Made by a program: the position numbers and the translations under genes
The notes under the pieces: model-generated
Told to the model about the DNA's origin: nothing
Databases searched by the model: none
What the model saw: the letters and a program-made list of their open reading frames with translations, nothing else
Shown: piece by piece, positions 16,301 through 24,211 of the stretch
Position numbering within the stretch: the first letter of the stretch is position 1
Layout of the letters: each line of letters starts with the position of its first letter
Source of the DNA: Allomuricauda sp.
GTDB taxonomy: Bacteria; Bacteroidota; Bacteroidia; Flavobacteriales; Flavobacteriaceae
Length of the DNA: 39,425 nt
Direction: 5' to 3'
Assembly (NCBI RefSeq): GCF_028282265.1
Contig: NZ_JANQIH010000151.1
Location: forward strand, 1 to 39,425

Positions 16301-17166
16301 TTGTTGAACAAGTGACCAACATCATAATTCGCCTCACCTATCTCAGAGGTTAAGGTAGCCTGCACTTCAGAACCCAACGGGCCTCCCATGTAAGGGTCGG
16401 AAGTTGGGTCTGTAAAAATAACAAGGTCATTATTTGCAATCAACTCCAAGGTGACCCCCAAATCCGTTTCAAACACCGCATTAACCCTGGTTAAAGTCTT
16501 ATTTATTTCAGCTAAGGCATCCGCTACGGTCCCTCCATGGTGAACTGTATATTCCCCCGTGGTGGAAACAGCAATCCTAAATTTTCTTAGTATCTGGTCA
16601 TCCACCAATGGCACGATGGTCTTTTCAACCGATTGTTGTATTTTTTCAGTTTCGCAGGCAAACGCTTGCTTGACCGAAGCAGCGCTTCTATCATAAATCA
16701 CGTAAGACCCCTTTCTATTGGAAACCGATTCCATAAAGGATGTTTTTCCTCCCTCCAAGGAAACAATCATACTCTGAAGTCCATGGTGCGAACTACTCAA
16801 TTTTACACGATACTTTCCATCAAGGCTTCTTCCCGTGTACGATTTTATTTCCGGATACTTTTTTGCCAAATCTGGATGAAACACAGAGGTTTCTTTAAGT
16901 AGAAAGGGGACAAAATCTCCCTTCGCATGAGGAAGATAAATGACAGTATCGTCCTTACCATTAATAGGTATTTCGTTGAGCTTTTTTTGGAATACGTCTT
17001 CCTGAAGTTCAAACACTTGATGCTTCTTCTTTTCAATATTGGAAAGCGAAGGACTTTTCAATTCAGAGGTAGTTGAAACAACTTGCCAATAATCATTTTG
17101 GGCAAATAAGCAAAAGGAACTAAAAAATATGGAAATTGAAAAAACAAGATGTAATTTAGCTTTCAT
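13387..17166 (-). CDS. Secreted reprolysin-type zinc metalloprotease with P-domain and T9SS type A sorting domain
   Basis: This is a 1259-residue exported protease. It has a signal peptide (residues 1-23), then a propeptide to about 193 with a lone Cys171 that could act as a cysteine switch. The catalytic domain starts near FRIAVSTTGEYT and carries the zinc site HELGHQFGANH at 333-343. A Met-turn-like sequence TIMGYAG follows. Ig-like and FN3 modules come next (about 410-860). A proprotein-convertase P-domain lies at about 870-985, containing LEHTFLGDLVVRLISPSG. A thrombospondin type 3 calcium repeat DADGDGVFDDGDDLC follows at about 989, and a type A T9SS tail (LYPNPVGANTKIFI, PPGAYYMRV) from about 1182. 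The likely role is extracellular protein degradation. It is the first gene of a two-gene operon. Confidence 0.95.
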   Translation of the reverse strand: MKAKLHLVFSISIFFSSFCLFAQNDYWQVVSTTSELKSPSLSNIEKKKHQVFELQEDVFQKKLNEIPINGKDDTVIYLPHAKGDFVPFLLKETSVFHPDLAKKYPEIKSYTGRSLDGKYRVKLSSSHHGLQSMIVSLEGGKTSFMESVSNRKGSYVIYDRSAASVKQAFACETEKIQQSVEKTIVPLVDDQILRKFRIAVSTTGEYTVHHGGTVADALAEINKTLTRVNAVFETDLGVTLELIANNDLVIFTDPTSDPYMGGPLGSEVQATLTSEIGEANYDVGHLFNKVNQGQDNGNAGGIGTVCRDGLKGRAFASAFEPSGDNFDLDYVAHELGHQFGANHTWSWNEISEASGVQAEPGSGTTIMGYAGITGNNNVEPDGDDYYHYNSILQIRNYLSTIVCGETSALTNQPPVVTPVGDYSIPIGTAFVLEGVASDNDVADILTYTWEQIDDGIVPFNVFGPENPVGANFRSLPPSIEPTRYFPRLSEVAQGNLTQVNPGLSSAWETVSNIRKDFNFALTVRDNATGGGQVVSDILTVSVLDTAGPFIVTSQQSSETYEAGSIQEVTWDVANTNTSPINAQTVDIFLSVDGGNTFPITLVQGTPNDGSTEVQLPGNATAVARIMVKAGDNVFFAVNSSNFTIQESPVVLNFDELNFEVCQPSNIIIPFTYQTFAEFSETSTFSVNAPVGLGTSFSPTQASADDTSVELTISDTNAVSPGIYPVTITSTSASETKEIIINLAILDSNFADIVLTSPSNGQTNVSLGAEFSWEENSWYPSYDIEIATDAGFSNIVESATLPLSSYTPSNLNAATPYFWRVRPSNGCGSGSFSTPLSFTTINVDCRSYVPIGLPLTIASSTPNTVSTTVTVPEDFSVSDVSLSMNLEHTFLGDLVVRLISPSGTENIILSNTCGEFDDVNAVFEDGASEISCSNNPAISGTVRPVGVFDIFKGESSLGEWTLEIQDTAAGDGGSLVDFSLQICVEGTLRPDADGDGVFDDGDDLCLGTPLGVEVDTSGCPVNRLPTDNFLVEIQSESCRASNDGSIAISTTNTALAYTATLDGARNSIDANFNDTHTYQNLTAGTYSLCIVATDGSITYKETCFDIIISEPEGLSVSAVQQEGAVLLTMQGGSLYNVELNGLVQQTQESNFQVDLKEGLNTLKVFTNLPCQGVFESTFRLSLDGILYPNPVGANTKIFIGSEIGNVDIQVFSTDGRLVLTESKTVSGNELEMDFSALPPGAYYMRVRGAQINKEFKMIKR

Positions 17167-17188
17167 GCATAAGTAGAGTAAGTTAATT

Positions 17189-17196
17189 CAAAAATA
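17189..17196 (-). promoter_or_regulatory. Candidate -7 box for the metalloprotease operon
   Basis: On the minus strand TATTTTTG fits TAnnTTTG and lies 23-30 bases upstream of the protease ATG. No TTG is found at the proper -33 distance. The whole divergent spacer to ribF is only 54 bases. Confidence 0.35.
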
Positions 17197-17220
17197 AGCC
17201 TTTTTTAGCATCTCATATTT

Positions 17221-18147
17221 GTGGAGACAATCCAAGGTATTTCTCAATTTAAAAGTCCGTTTCAAACCGCGGTGACCATTGGCACTTTCGACGGCGTCCA
17301 CATTGGCCACGGTAAGATACTGGAACGCCTCATAAATGATGCCAAAACTTCTGGCTTGAAATCTACCGTCCTTACATTTTTCCCTCATCCAAGAATGGTT
17401 TTGCAAAAGGACACGGATATTAAACTCATTAATACGTTGGATGAAAAAAAGCAAATTCTTGAAAGTTTTGGACTTGACTATCTGGTTGTTCATCCCTTTA
17501 CCAAAGCGTTCTCCCGCCTTTCCGCTACCGAATTTGTAAGAGACGTTCTTGTCAACTCATTGAGCACCAAAAAAATAGTAATCGGTTACGACCATAGGTT
17601 CGGGAGGAACCGAAATGCCAACATTCAAGATTTGATTTCGTTTGGAAGCACATTGGATTTTGAGGTTGAAGAAATACCTGCGCAAGAAATCGATGATGTG
17701 TCAGTAAGTTCGACCAAAATCAGAAATGCACTTCTTGAAGGGGACATAAAAACCGCAAATAGCTATCTGAATTACGCTTATATGCTCACTGGGGTTGTAA
17801 AAAAGGGAAAGGGTTTAGGTAAGAAGTTCGGGTTTCCTACGGCAAACCTGCATATTCAAGAAAAGTACAAATTGGTGCCCAAGAACGGAGTCTATGTAAT
17901 CAAAGGAAAAATAAATGGTAAAGAGCACCATGGGATGATGAACATCGGCTACAACCCTACCGTATCGGGCAATGAGAAGAGCATCGAGATTCATTTTTTC
18001 CATTATCAAGGAGACCTCTATGATCAAAAGGTTCAGGTCCATTTATTACATCGTATACGCGATGAGCACAAGTTTGATTCCGTTCAGGAACTTCAGGAAC
18101 AACTAAAAAAAGACCGAGAACATTCATTACAATTAATTGCCAGGTAA
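17221..18147 (+). CDS. ribF: Bifunctional riboflavin kinase / FAD synthetase
   Basis: This enzyme phosphorylates riboflavin to FMN and adenylates FMN to FAD. The N-terminal adenylyltransferase domain (about residues 15-185) has the GTFDGVHIGHGKIL nucleotide motif, TFFPHPRMVL and VIGYDHRFGRNRN. The C-terminal flavokinase domain (about 190-308) has GKGLGKKFGFPTANL and GVYVIKG, followed by MMNIGYNPTV. The length of 308 residues is normal. No ATG fits, so the start is GTG at 17221, which places the first motif at the usual distance from the N-terminus. Two bases after its stop codon a GTG starts the HTTM gene, so the two are likely co-translated. Confidence 0.97.
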   Translation: METIQGISQFKSPFQTAVTIGTFDGVHIGHGKILERLINDAKTSGLKSTVLTFFPHPRMVLQKDTDIKLINTLDEKKQILESFGLDYLVVHPFTKAFSRLSATEFVRDVLVNSLSTKKIVIGYDHRFGRNRNANIQDLISFGSTLDFEVEEIPAQEIDDVSVSSTKIRNALLEGDIKTANSYLNYAYMLTGVVKKGKGLGKKFGFPTANLHIQEKYKLVPKNGVYVIKGKINGKEHHGMMNIGYNPTVSGNEKSIEIHFFHYQGDLYDQKVQVHLLHRIRDEHKFDSVQELQEQLKKDREHSLQLIAR

Positions 18148-18148
18148 A

Positions 18149-19468
18149 GTGCTAAATCAATTCCTCTTTAAAAAAATCGATAATGCCCAACTGGTGACAT
18201 TTCGCATTTTCTATGGATTACTAATAATTGCGGAATGCTATGGGGCCATAGCAACAGGTTGGGTTCGAAGAACCATGATAGAGCCAAAATTCACCTTCTC
18301 CTTCATTGGTTTTGAATGGCTTCAACCCCTGCCTGGAAATGGCATGTACATTTATTTTGCCATTATGGGGACCCTGGGAATTCTGATAACCTTGGGGTAT
18401 AGGTACACCTTGAGTGCCTTTCTGTTTGCAATAATGTGGTCTGGGGTCTACCTGATGCAAAAAACCTCGTACAACAACCACTATTACCTGTTAATGCTAC
18501 TAGCCTTTATTATGGCTTTGTTCCCCGCAAGTCGTGATGTCTCGTTGGACAGTAAGCTGAATCCAGGTTTCAGGTCAAAAACTATGCACAATTACATTCG
18601 ATGGTTGATAATCCTTCAATTGTTCATTGTTTACACTTATGCGTCCGTGGCCAAACTTTATGGAGATTGGTTGGACTTTAGCATTATCGAAATTTTGATG
18701 AGGGGGAAAAAAGACTATTGGTTAATAGGGGATTTTTTGCAATTGGAATGGGTCCATACCGGGGTTGCTGTTTTCGGGATAATTTTCGATTTGCTGGTCG
18801 TACCGGCCCTACTCTGGAAGCCTACGCGAAATATTGCCTTTGCCCTTTCCATATTCTTCCATTTGTTCAATAGCATCGTTTTCCAAATAGGAATTTTTCC
18901 TTATCTCGCGTTGGCGTTTATCGTTTTCTTTTATGAACCTTCCACCATTCGAAGAATCTTTTTGAGGAACAAGCCTGCAGAAATGGAAGAACAGATGGTA
19001 CTGCCAAAAAATCATAAACTCATCTTGGGATACCTTTCCATTTACTTTGTCATCCAACTTTTACTGCCCCTTCGGCATCATACCTATCCCGATGATGTTC
19101 TTTGGACCGAAGAAGGGCATCGATTGAGCTGGCGGATGATGTTACGAAGTCGTTCGGGAACGATTCGAGTGAAAGTTGTCAACAAGGAGACCCAAGAATC
19201 CGAATTCATAGAGCTTAACGACTATCTCACCAAAAAACAAAAGCGAAAGGTAGCTTGCTATCCTGACTTTACCTGGCAATTCGCGCAGCGTTTAAAGAAA
19301 GAATATGCCAAGAAAGGTGAAGACATACAGGTATTTGTCATCAATCGCGTTAAGGTAAACGATGGTAAATATTCTGAGTTCATAGATCCCGAGGTAGATT
19401 TGGCCAGCGTTCCATGGAAACACTTTTCCCATAATGAATGGATACAGCCTTCACAGGGTGAAGAATAG
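18149..19468 (+). CDS. HTTM-domain protein, vitamin K-dependent gamma-carboxylase homologue
   Basis: The product is a polytopic membrane protein of 439 residues when started at the GTG of 18149, just after the ribF stop. The track TTG at 18137 would overlap ribF. The HTTM region has several hydrophobic helices over about residues 15-275. The segment FIVYTYASVAKLYGDWLDF aligns by eye with the human GGCX region around catalytic Lys218, and Lys169 here keeps that Lys. The segment SIFFHLFNSIVFQIGIFPY matches the following GGCX stretch, including a His. The C-terminal soluble part contains LSWRMMLRSRSG, matching the GGCX motif SWDMMVHSRS. The family is clear, but the bacterial substrate is unknown and no obvious Glu-rich target peptide is encoded nearby. 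Confidence 0.88.
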   Translation: MLNQFLFKKIDNAQLVTFRIFYGLLIIAECYGAIATGWVRRTMIEPKFTFSFIGFEWLQPLPGNGMYIYFAIMGTLGILITLGYRYTLSAFLFAIMWSGVYLMQKTSYNNHYYLLMLLAFIMALFPASRDVSLDSKLNPGFRSKTMHNYIRWLIILQLFIVYTYASVAKLYGDWLDFSIIEILMRGKKDYWLIGDFLQLEWVHTGVAVFGIIFDLLVVPALLWKPTRNIAFALSIFFHLFNSIVFQIGIFPYLALAFIVFFYEPSTIRRIFLRNKPAEMEEQMVLPKNHKLILGYLSIYFVIQLLLPLRHHTYPDDVLWTEEGHRLSWRMMLRSRSGTIRVKVVNKETQESEFIELNDYLTKKQKRKVACYPDFTWQFAQRLKKEYAKKGEDIQVFVINRVKVNDGKYSEFIDPEVDLASVPWKHFSHNEWIQPSQGEE

Positions 19469-19499
19469 TTGTTCCACTTGATGGATTCTTATAAATTTG
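19469..19499 (+). promoter_or_regulatory. Promoter of serS
   Basis: TTG at 19469-19471, a 20-base spacer and TAAATTTG at 19492-19499 match the Bacteroidetes -33/-7 consensus closely. The start codon at 19517 leaves a leader of only about ten bases. Confidence 0.65.
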
Positions 19500-19516
19500 C
19501 CGTTCAAAATTAGGCC

Positions 19517-20788
19517 ATGCTGCAACTACAAATTATTAGGGAAAACAAGGAAGCCATTTTGGAGGCCTTGAAAAAAAGGAACTTTGATGCCAAGCCCTTG
19601 ATTGAGAGTATTTTGGATTTGGATGAAAAAAGACGTTCCATTCAAACGAACTTAGATGCTACACTGGCCGAATCGAACAAACTTTCGAAAGAAATTGGGA
19701 TGCTTTTTAAGTCTGGTAAGGCGGCGGAAGCCAATACTCTTAAAACCAAAACTGCTGACTTAAAAGAAACATCCAAGAAAATGGGGGATGATCTCAATGC
19801 TACTGTTGAAGCGTTGCAAAATCAACTGTACCAGATTCCCAATATCCCACATCCTTCAGTTCCTGCAGGTAACACAGATGAAGATAACGAAGAAATTTTC
19901 AAGGAAGGTGACATTCCCACCCTTGTGGAAAATGCACTGCCCCACTGGGAGCTTGCAAAGAAGTACGATATCATCGATTTTGAACTGGGATCCAAGATTA
20001 CCGGGGCCGGATTCCCTGTTTACAAGGGAAAAGGGGCCAAACTACAGCGGGCTTTGATTTCCTATTTTTTGGATAAAAATACAGAAGCTGGTTATGCGGA
20101 GGTGCAACCTCCCTTGGTAGTCAACGAAGCCTCTGGGTATGGTACCGGGCAGCTTCCTGATAAAGAGGGTCAAATGTATCATATTCAGGTAGACGACCTT
20201 TACCTTATACCCACAGCTGAAGTGCCCATAACCAATATGCACCGCGGAGATCTTTTAAATGAAAAAGACTTTCCCATCACCTATACGGGTTACACCCCTT
20301 GTTTTCGAAGAGAAGCGGGCAGTTACGGGGCTCATGTCCGTGGGTTGAATCGCTTACATCAGTTCGATAAGGTAGAAATTGTGCGTATAGAGCATCCCAA
20401 CAATTCGTACCAAGCCCTGGACAACATGGTGGAACATGTAAAAGATATTCTTAGGGATTTAAAACTCCCCTACCGTATTCTTCGACTATGTGGAGGCGAT
20501 TTGGGATTTACCTCAGCCTTGACCTATGACTTTGAGGTATTTTCAACAGCCCAGGATCGCTGGTTGGAAATCAGTTCGGTATCCAACTTTGAAACCTATC
20601 AAGCCAACCGTTTGAAGCTGCGTTATAAAGATGAAAATGGAAAAAGCCAATTGGCCCATACTTTAAATGGAAGTGCCCTGGCCTTACCACGGGTTTTGGC
20701 TGGTATTCTTGAAAATTACCAAACGGCCGATGGTATTAAAATTCCCAAAGTCTTGGTCCCCTACTGCGGTTTTGAGGAAATCAACTAG
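19517..20788 (+). CDS. serS: Seryl-tRNA synthetase
   Basis: This is a class II aminoacyl-tRNA synthetase of 423 residues, the normal size. Residues of about 1-110 form the antiparallel coiled-coil arm that holds the long variable arm of tRNA-Ser (EKRRSIQTNLDATLAESNKLSKEIG). Class II signatures follow: motif 2 as TPCFRREAGSYGAHVRGLNRLHQFDKVE, and motif 3 near the end as LNGSALALPRVLAGILENYQ. The serine-site stretch LIPTAEVPITNMH is intact. A consensus promoter lies directly upstream. No anomalies are seen. Confidence 0.98.
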   Translation: MLQLQIIRENKEAILEALKKRNFDAKPLIESILDLDEKRRSIQTNLDATLAESNKLSKEIGMLFKSGKAAEANTLKTKTADLKETSKKMGDDLNATVEALQNQLYQIPNIPHPSVPAGNTDEDNEEIFKEGDIPTLVENALPHWELAKKYDIIDFELGSKITGAGFPVYKGKGAKLQRALISYFLDKNTEAGYAEVQPPLVVNEASGYGTGQLPDKEGQMYHIQVDDLYLIPTAEVPITNMHRGDLLNEKDFPITYTGYTPCFRREAGSYGAHVRGLNRLHQFDKVEIVRIEHPNNSYQALDNMVEHVKDILRDLKLPYRILRLCGGDLGFTSALTYDFEVFSTAQDRWLEISSVSNFETYQANRLKLRYKDENGKSQLAHTLNGSALALPRVLAGILENYQTADGIKIPKVLVPYCGFEEIN

Positions 20789-20807
20789 TCGTAATAACAA
20801 CATATTT

Positions 20808-20850
20808 GGATTCGCTTAACAGAATCCATTCAGTTTCTACGTTATATTTG
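20808..20850 (+). promoter_or_regulatory. Inverted repeat and -7 box upstream of the TPR gene
   Basis: GGATTC and GAATCC form a perfect six-base inverted repeat with an eight-base loop at 20808-20827, without a T-run. TATATTTG at 20843-20850 fits TAnnTTTG. No -33 TTG is seen. The repeat lies where a -33 region would be, so it may be an operator or just a weak serS terminator. Confidence 0.35.
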
Positions 20851-20865
20851 ATATAAAACAAAGTA

Positions 20866-22653
20866 TTGCGTTATCTCTTCCTATTTATTGCCCATTTCTT
20901 GCTTGTAAGTGTGTCCTATGGCCAGGAAGATTTTTTGGCCAAGCAGTACTTCAATGACGGTGATTACGAAAAAGCTGTTGTTTTCTTCGAAAAATTGGTC
21001 AAAAAAAATCCAAGACGTACCGATTATGCTGAGGGTTTAGTGGCTTGTTACCAACAATTGGAGCGCTATCAGGATGCTGAAAACTTTCTTCTAAAAAAAA
21101 TTGAGGAAACCTATGCTTTTCCCACTTTTTTTATTGAACTCGGGTACAACTATACCCTTAAGGAAGAGCCAGAAAAAGCTTTGGCTTATTATGATAGAGC
21201 AATTCAAAAAATAGATGAAAATCCAAATTTTGGCTATAGCATTGGTTATCGTTTTCAAAAATATGCCCTATTGGACCAAGCCGTTCAGGCCTATACCAGG
21301 GCTATGGCCCTTAAACCTGACCTCAATTACGATTTTCAGTTGGCGCGCATTTATGGTGAACAGGGAAATATTGAAAAAATGTTTCGTTCGTATCTCAATA
21401 TCATAGTTGAAGGTAAGACTTCCCAGTCCAACGTGCTCCGCAATATTGATGAGTTCATTTCTGAAGAACCGACCAATGAAAACAATGAGATTCTAAAAAA
21501 GGTCCTCTTAAAAAATGCCCAACAAAATCCCGATGTACTCTGGAATGAGCTTTTGAGTTGGCTTTTTGTTCAGCAAAAACAATACAGGAGTGCATTTGGT
21601 CAGGAAAAGGCGATTTATAAACGTACCGACGAGGCCTCCTTATTGCGAATCGAGGATTTAGGGCAAATTGCATTGGAAGACAGGGCCAATGAAACCGCCA
21701 CCTCCATTTTTGAGTTCATTGTTGAAAATAGTACGGATCTCGTTGTACGACTGAACGCCCATTTACACCTTATTGATATCGAATTGGAAGAGTCAAATGG
21801 GAAAGAGCTTGAAAAAATTGAAGAGAAGTATCTTGAGTTACTTGCAGAATATGGCAATCAAGCCCAGACCCAGCAGCTTCAGATTGCCTATGCCAACTTT
21901 TTGACCTTCAAAAAAAATACTCCTTCACCTGCTATCGCCTTGCTAAAGGAAAGTTTACAACTCCCCCTCGGTAGAATGGTTGAAGCCTACTTAAAAATGA
22001 CCTTGGGTGATATTCTGGTGTATGATCAAAAATTTAATCAAGCCCTGATTTATTTCACACAGGTTCAAAAACGTTTAAAAAATGATGTTTTAGGTCAGGA
22101 TGCTCGATTTAAAGTGGCACAGACCAGCTTCTATAAAGGCGACTTCGACTGGGCACTTACCCAACTCAAGGTCTTGCGTGGTTCGACATCCCAACTTATT
22201 GCCAATGATGCCATGCAGCTAAGCCTTCTGATTTCTGATAATTCTTTGGAGGATTCCACCCAAACCGCTCTGAAAAAATATGCGCGGGCCGATTTGTTGG
22301 GCTACCAAAACAAAACGGAAGAAGCCATAGCTTCGTTGGAGGACATCCTTCAAAATCATAAAGGAGAACAAATAGAAGATGAAGCCCTTTTAAAACAGGG
22401 TGAGCTGCTTGTGGAGCAAAAAAGGTATCAGGATGCTGAATTTAACTATAAAAAGATTGTAGAATTTTACTCAGATGGCATTTTGGCAGACGACGCCCAT
22501 TATGCTTTGGGAGAGTTGTATCGGAACATTCTCAACGAACCTGAAAAAGCCAAGTACCACTACGAAAAAATCATATATAACTACCAAGACAGTTATTATT
22601 TCCCGAAAGCTCGAAAGCACTTTAGAAGACTTCGTGGAGATGCCATTAATTGA
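20866..22653 (+). CDS. TPR-repeat periplasmic protein
   Basis: This 595-residue protein starts with TTG at 20866, which gives a good signal peptide (YLFLFIAHFLLVSVSYGQ) for export to the periplasm. The rest is almost wholly helical, with tetratricopeptide repeats. Clear units are FNDGDYEKAVVFFEKLVKKNP near residue 30, EEPEKALAYYDRAIQ near 105 and KRYQDAEFNYKKIVEFYSDG near 530, followed by DDAHYALGELY. TPR proteins act as scaffolds. The C-terminal repeats resemble those of YbgF/BamD-type envelope proteins. No catalytic motif is seen. The neighbouring genes (serS, DUF4286) do not reveal its partner. Confidence 0.88.
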   Translation: MRYLFLFIAHFLLVSVSYGQEDFLAKQYFNDGDYEKAVVFFEKLVKKNPRRTDYAEGLVACYQQLERYQDAENFLLKKIEETYAFPTFFIELGYNYTLKEEPEKALAYYDRAIQKIDENPNFGYSIGYRFQKYALLDQAVQAYTRAMALKPDLNYDFQLARIYGEQGNIEKMFRSYLNIIVEGKTSQSNVLRNIDEFISEEPTNENNEILKKVLLKNAQQNPDVLWNELLSWLFVQQKQYRSAFGQEKAIYKRTDEASLLRIEDLGQIALEDRANETATSIFEFIVENSTDLVVRLNAHLHLIDIELEESNGKELEKIEEKYLELLAEYGNQAQTQQLQIAYANFLTFKKNTPSPAIALLKESLQLPLGRMVEAYLKMTLGDILVYDQKFNQALIYFTQVQKRLKNDVLGQDARFKVAQTSFYKGDFDWALTQLKVLRGSTSQLIANDAMQLSLLISDNSLEDSTQTALKKYARADLLGYQNKTEEAIASLEDILQNHKGEQIEDEALLKQGELLVEQKRYQDAEFNYKKIVEFYSDGILADDAHYALGELYRNILNEPEKAKYHYEKIIYNYQDSYYFPKARKHFRRLRGDAIN

Positions 22654-22661
22654 TTCTTCTC

Positions 22662-22669
22662 TACTTTTG
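22662..22669 (+). promoter_or_regulatory. Candidate -7 box before the DUF4286 gene
   Basis: TACTTTTG fits TAnnTTTG and lies between the TPR stop codon and the DUF4286 ATG, about 20 bases upstream of it. No TTG is at the expected -33 distance. Confidence 0.35.
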
Positions 22670-22689
22670 GTAAATCAAACCAAAAAGCA

Positions 22690-23007
22690 ATGCTGATTTA
22701 CAACGTTACCATAAACATCGACGAAAGTGTACACGATGAATGGCTGCTTTGGATGCGGGACAAGCACATTCCGGATATGTTAGCGACAGGAAAATTCTCC
22801 CATGCCAAAATGGTGAAAGTACTGGTTGAAGAAGATATGGGGGGTGTAACCTATTCTGTGCAATACACTACAAAGGACCGCGAGACCCTGCAGGCCTATT
22901 ACAACGAGGATGCAGAAAGACTAAGGAAGGACGGCATGGCTCTTTTCGCAGATAAATTCGTGGCCTTTCGGACCGAATTGGAAGTGGTGAGCCAACAAAT
23001 TCCTTAG
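22690..23007 (+). CDS. DUF4286 family protein
   Basis: The 105-residue protein is a member of DUF4286, a small ferredoxin-like alpha/beta fold typical of Bacteroidetes. Recognisable parts are MLIYNVTINIDESVHDEWLLWM, then HIPDMLATGKF, YSVQYTTKDRETLQAYY and the final RTELEVVSQ. No function is established for the family. The fold and size suggest a dimeric cytosolic protein. The next gene starts four bases after its stop, so it begins a compact group that runs through the cyclotransferase-like gene, rsmA and mgtE. This kind of linkage to rsmA seems conserved in flavobacteria from memory, which hints at a housekeeping role. Confidence 0.88.
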   Translation: MLIYNVTINIDESVHDEWLLWMRDKHIPDMLATGKFSHAKMVKVLVEEDMGGVTYSVQYTTKDRETLQAYYNEDAERLRKDGMALFADKFVAFRTELEVVSQQIP

Positions 23008-23011
23008 ATTC

Positions 23012-23320
23012 TTGGACCTTCTCTTCACATATGGCACACTTCAAGATTTACAGGTTCAGACCTATATTTTTGGAAGGGTCTTAAAAGGGCACAAAGACAT
23101 CATCATCGGCTTCAAAAAAGAAGAAGGGGCGATCTATGAACGTTATCCTTTGGTTAAAAAAACGGACCAGCGAGAGCATGAAGTGGAAGGGATAGCCTAT
23201 GAGGTTACGGAGACAGACTTGGAAAAAGCCGACATTTATGAGACTAATGCCTATAAGAGGATGAAAGTTCAACTGAAATCGGGAAAAAAGGCTTGGGTTT
23301 ATGTCGAAAATTCCAACTAA
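23012..23320 (+). CDS. Gamma-glutamylcyclotransferase (AIG2-like) family protein
   Basis: This 102-residue protein has the AIG2/GGCT fold signature LFTYGTLQDLQVQ, in which YGTL forms the substrate-binding loop. Next comes the GFKKEEG and YERYPLVKK strand region. The VEGIAYEVTETDLEKADIYE stretch contains the Glu that acts as catalytic base in active family members, followed by YKRMKVQLKSGKKAWVY. The family includes enzymes acting on gamma-glutamyl amines or peptides, but the substrate here is unknown. The start is TTG at 23012, directly after the DUF4286 stop; no ATG would keep the YGTL motif. The gene ends 18 bases before rsmA. Confidence 0.85.
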   Translation: MDLLFTYGTLQDLQVQTYIFGRVLKGHKDIIIGFKKEEGAIYERYPLVKKTDQREHEVEGIAYEVTETDLEKADIYETNAYKRMKVQLKSGKKAWVYVENSN

Positions 23321-23338
23321 CTTGCAGAAAAACTTCCC

Positions 23339-24211
23339 GTGTCCAGAAAAAAGAAAAAAAAACTTGGCAAAGGCAAGTTTGATCCAAATATCAACGGGAA
23401 AGAGCCCACGGCAGTAATCGCCAAAAAGCACTTGGGGCAACACTTTTTGACCGATGAAAACATCGCGAAACGCATTGCAGACACTTTGACCCTTGAAGGG
23501 TACGACAATGTTCTTGAAATTGGCCCGGGAATGGGTGTGCTTACCAAATACCTATTGCTTCGCGGGGTGGATTTAGTGGCTATGGATTTAGATGCCGATT
23601 CCATAGTGTACTTGAATCACAGTTTTCGATTGGAGCATCCAAAGGTTTTTGAGAAAAACAAAAAGCTCAACATCATAGAGGCCGATTTTTTAAAGTTCGA
23701 CTTGAAGCAGCTCTACGGAAATGAGCAATTTGGAATCACCGGCAATTTCCCCTACAACATATCAAGCCAAATCATTTTCAAGTTATTGGAAATGAGAAAT
23801 CAAATCCCAGAGTTTTCAGGAATGTTCCAGAAAGAAGTAGCCCAACGCATTTGCGAAAAACCAGGAAGCAAAACCTATGGCATTCTTTCTGTTCTCGTTC
23901 AGGCTTTTTATGAGTCCGAATATCTTTTTACAGTGCATCCCCAAGTTTTTGATCCTCCCCCAAAAGTTCAATCGGGCGTACTGCGCTTGACACGTAAACC
24001 TAAATTTAAACTGGACTGTGATGAGCATCTTTTTTTTAAAGTGGTCAAAGCTGCCTTCAACCAAAGACGAAAGACCTTGCGTAATAGCCTTAAAACCTTT
24101 AACCTGTCCCAAAATCTAAAAGAAGATACTATATTTGACCAGCGCCCCGAACAGCTGGGAGTATCAGACTTTGTGGCGCTTACTCAGCAAATTGCCAATG
24201 ACCCCGTTTAA
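23339..24211 (+). CDS. rsmA: 16S rRNA (adenine1518-N6/adenine1519-N6)-dimethyltransferase
   Basis: This enzyme (also called KsgA) dimethylates two adenines in the 3'-terminal hairpin of 16S rRNA during small-subunit assembly. The 290-residue protein has the motifs [16 protein letters not shown], the SAM-binding [22 protein letters not shown], and the catalytic [12 protein letters not shown] (NLPY type). The C-terminal domain contains [11 protein letters not shown]. The N-terminus carries a basic leader ([13 protein letters not shown]) from a GTG start at 23339, as seen in other Bacteroidetes homologues. Its last 14 bases overlap the start of mgtE. Confidence 0.97.
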   Translation: MSRKKKKKLGKGKFDPNINGKEPTAVIAKKHLGQHFLTDENIAKRIADTLTLEGYDNVLEIGPGMGVLTKYLLLRGVDLVAMDLDADSIVYLNHSFRLEHPKVFEKNKKLNIIEADFLKFDLKQLYGNEQFGITGNFPYNISSQIIFKLLEMRNQIPEFSGMFQKEVAQRICEKPGSKTYGILSVLVQAFYESEYLFTVHPQVFDPPPKVQSGVLRLTRKPKFKLDCDEHLFFKVVKAAFNQRRKTLRNSLKTFNLSQNLKEDTIFDQRPEQLGVSDFVALTQQIANDPV

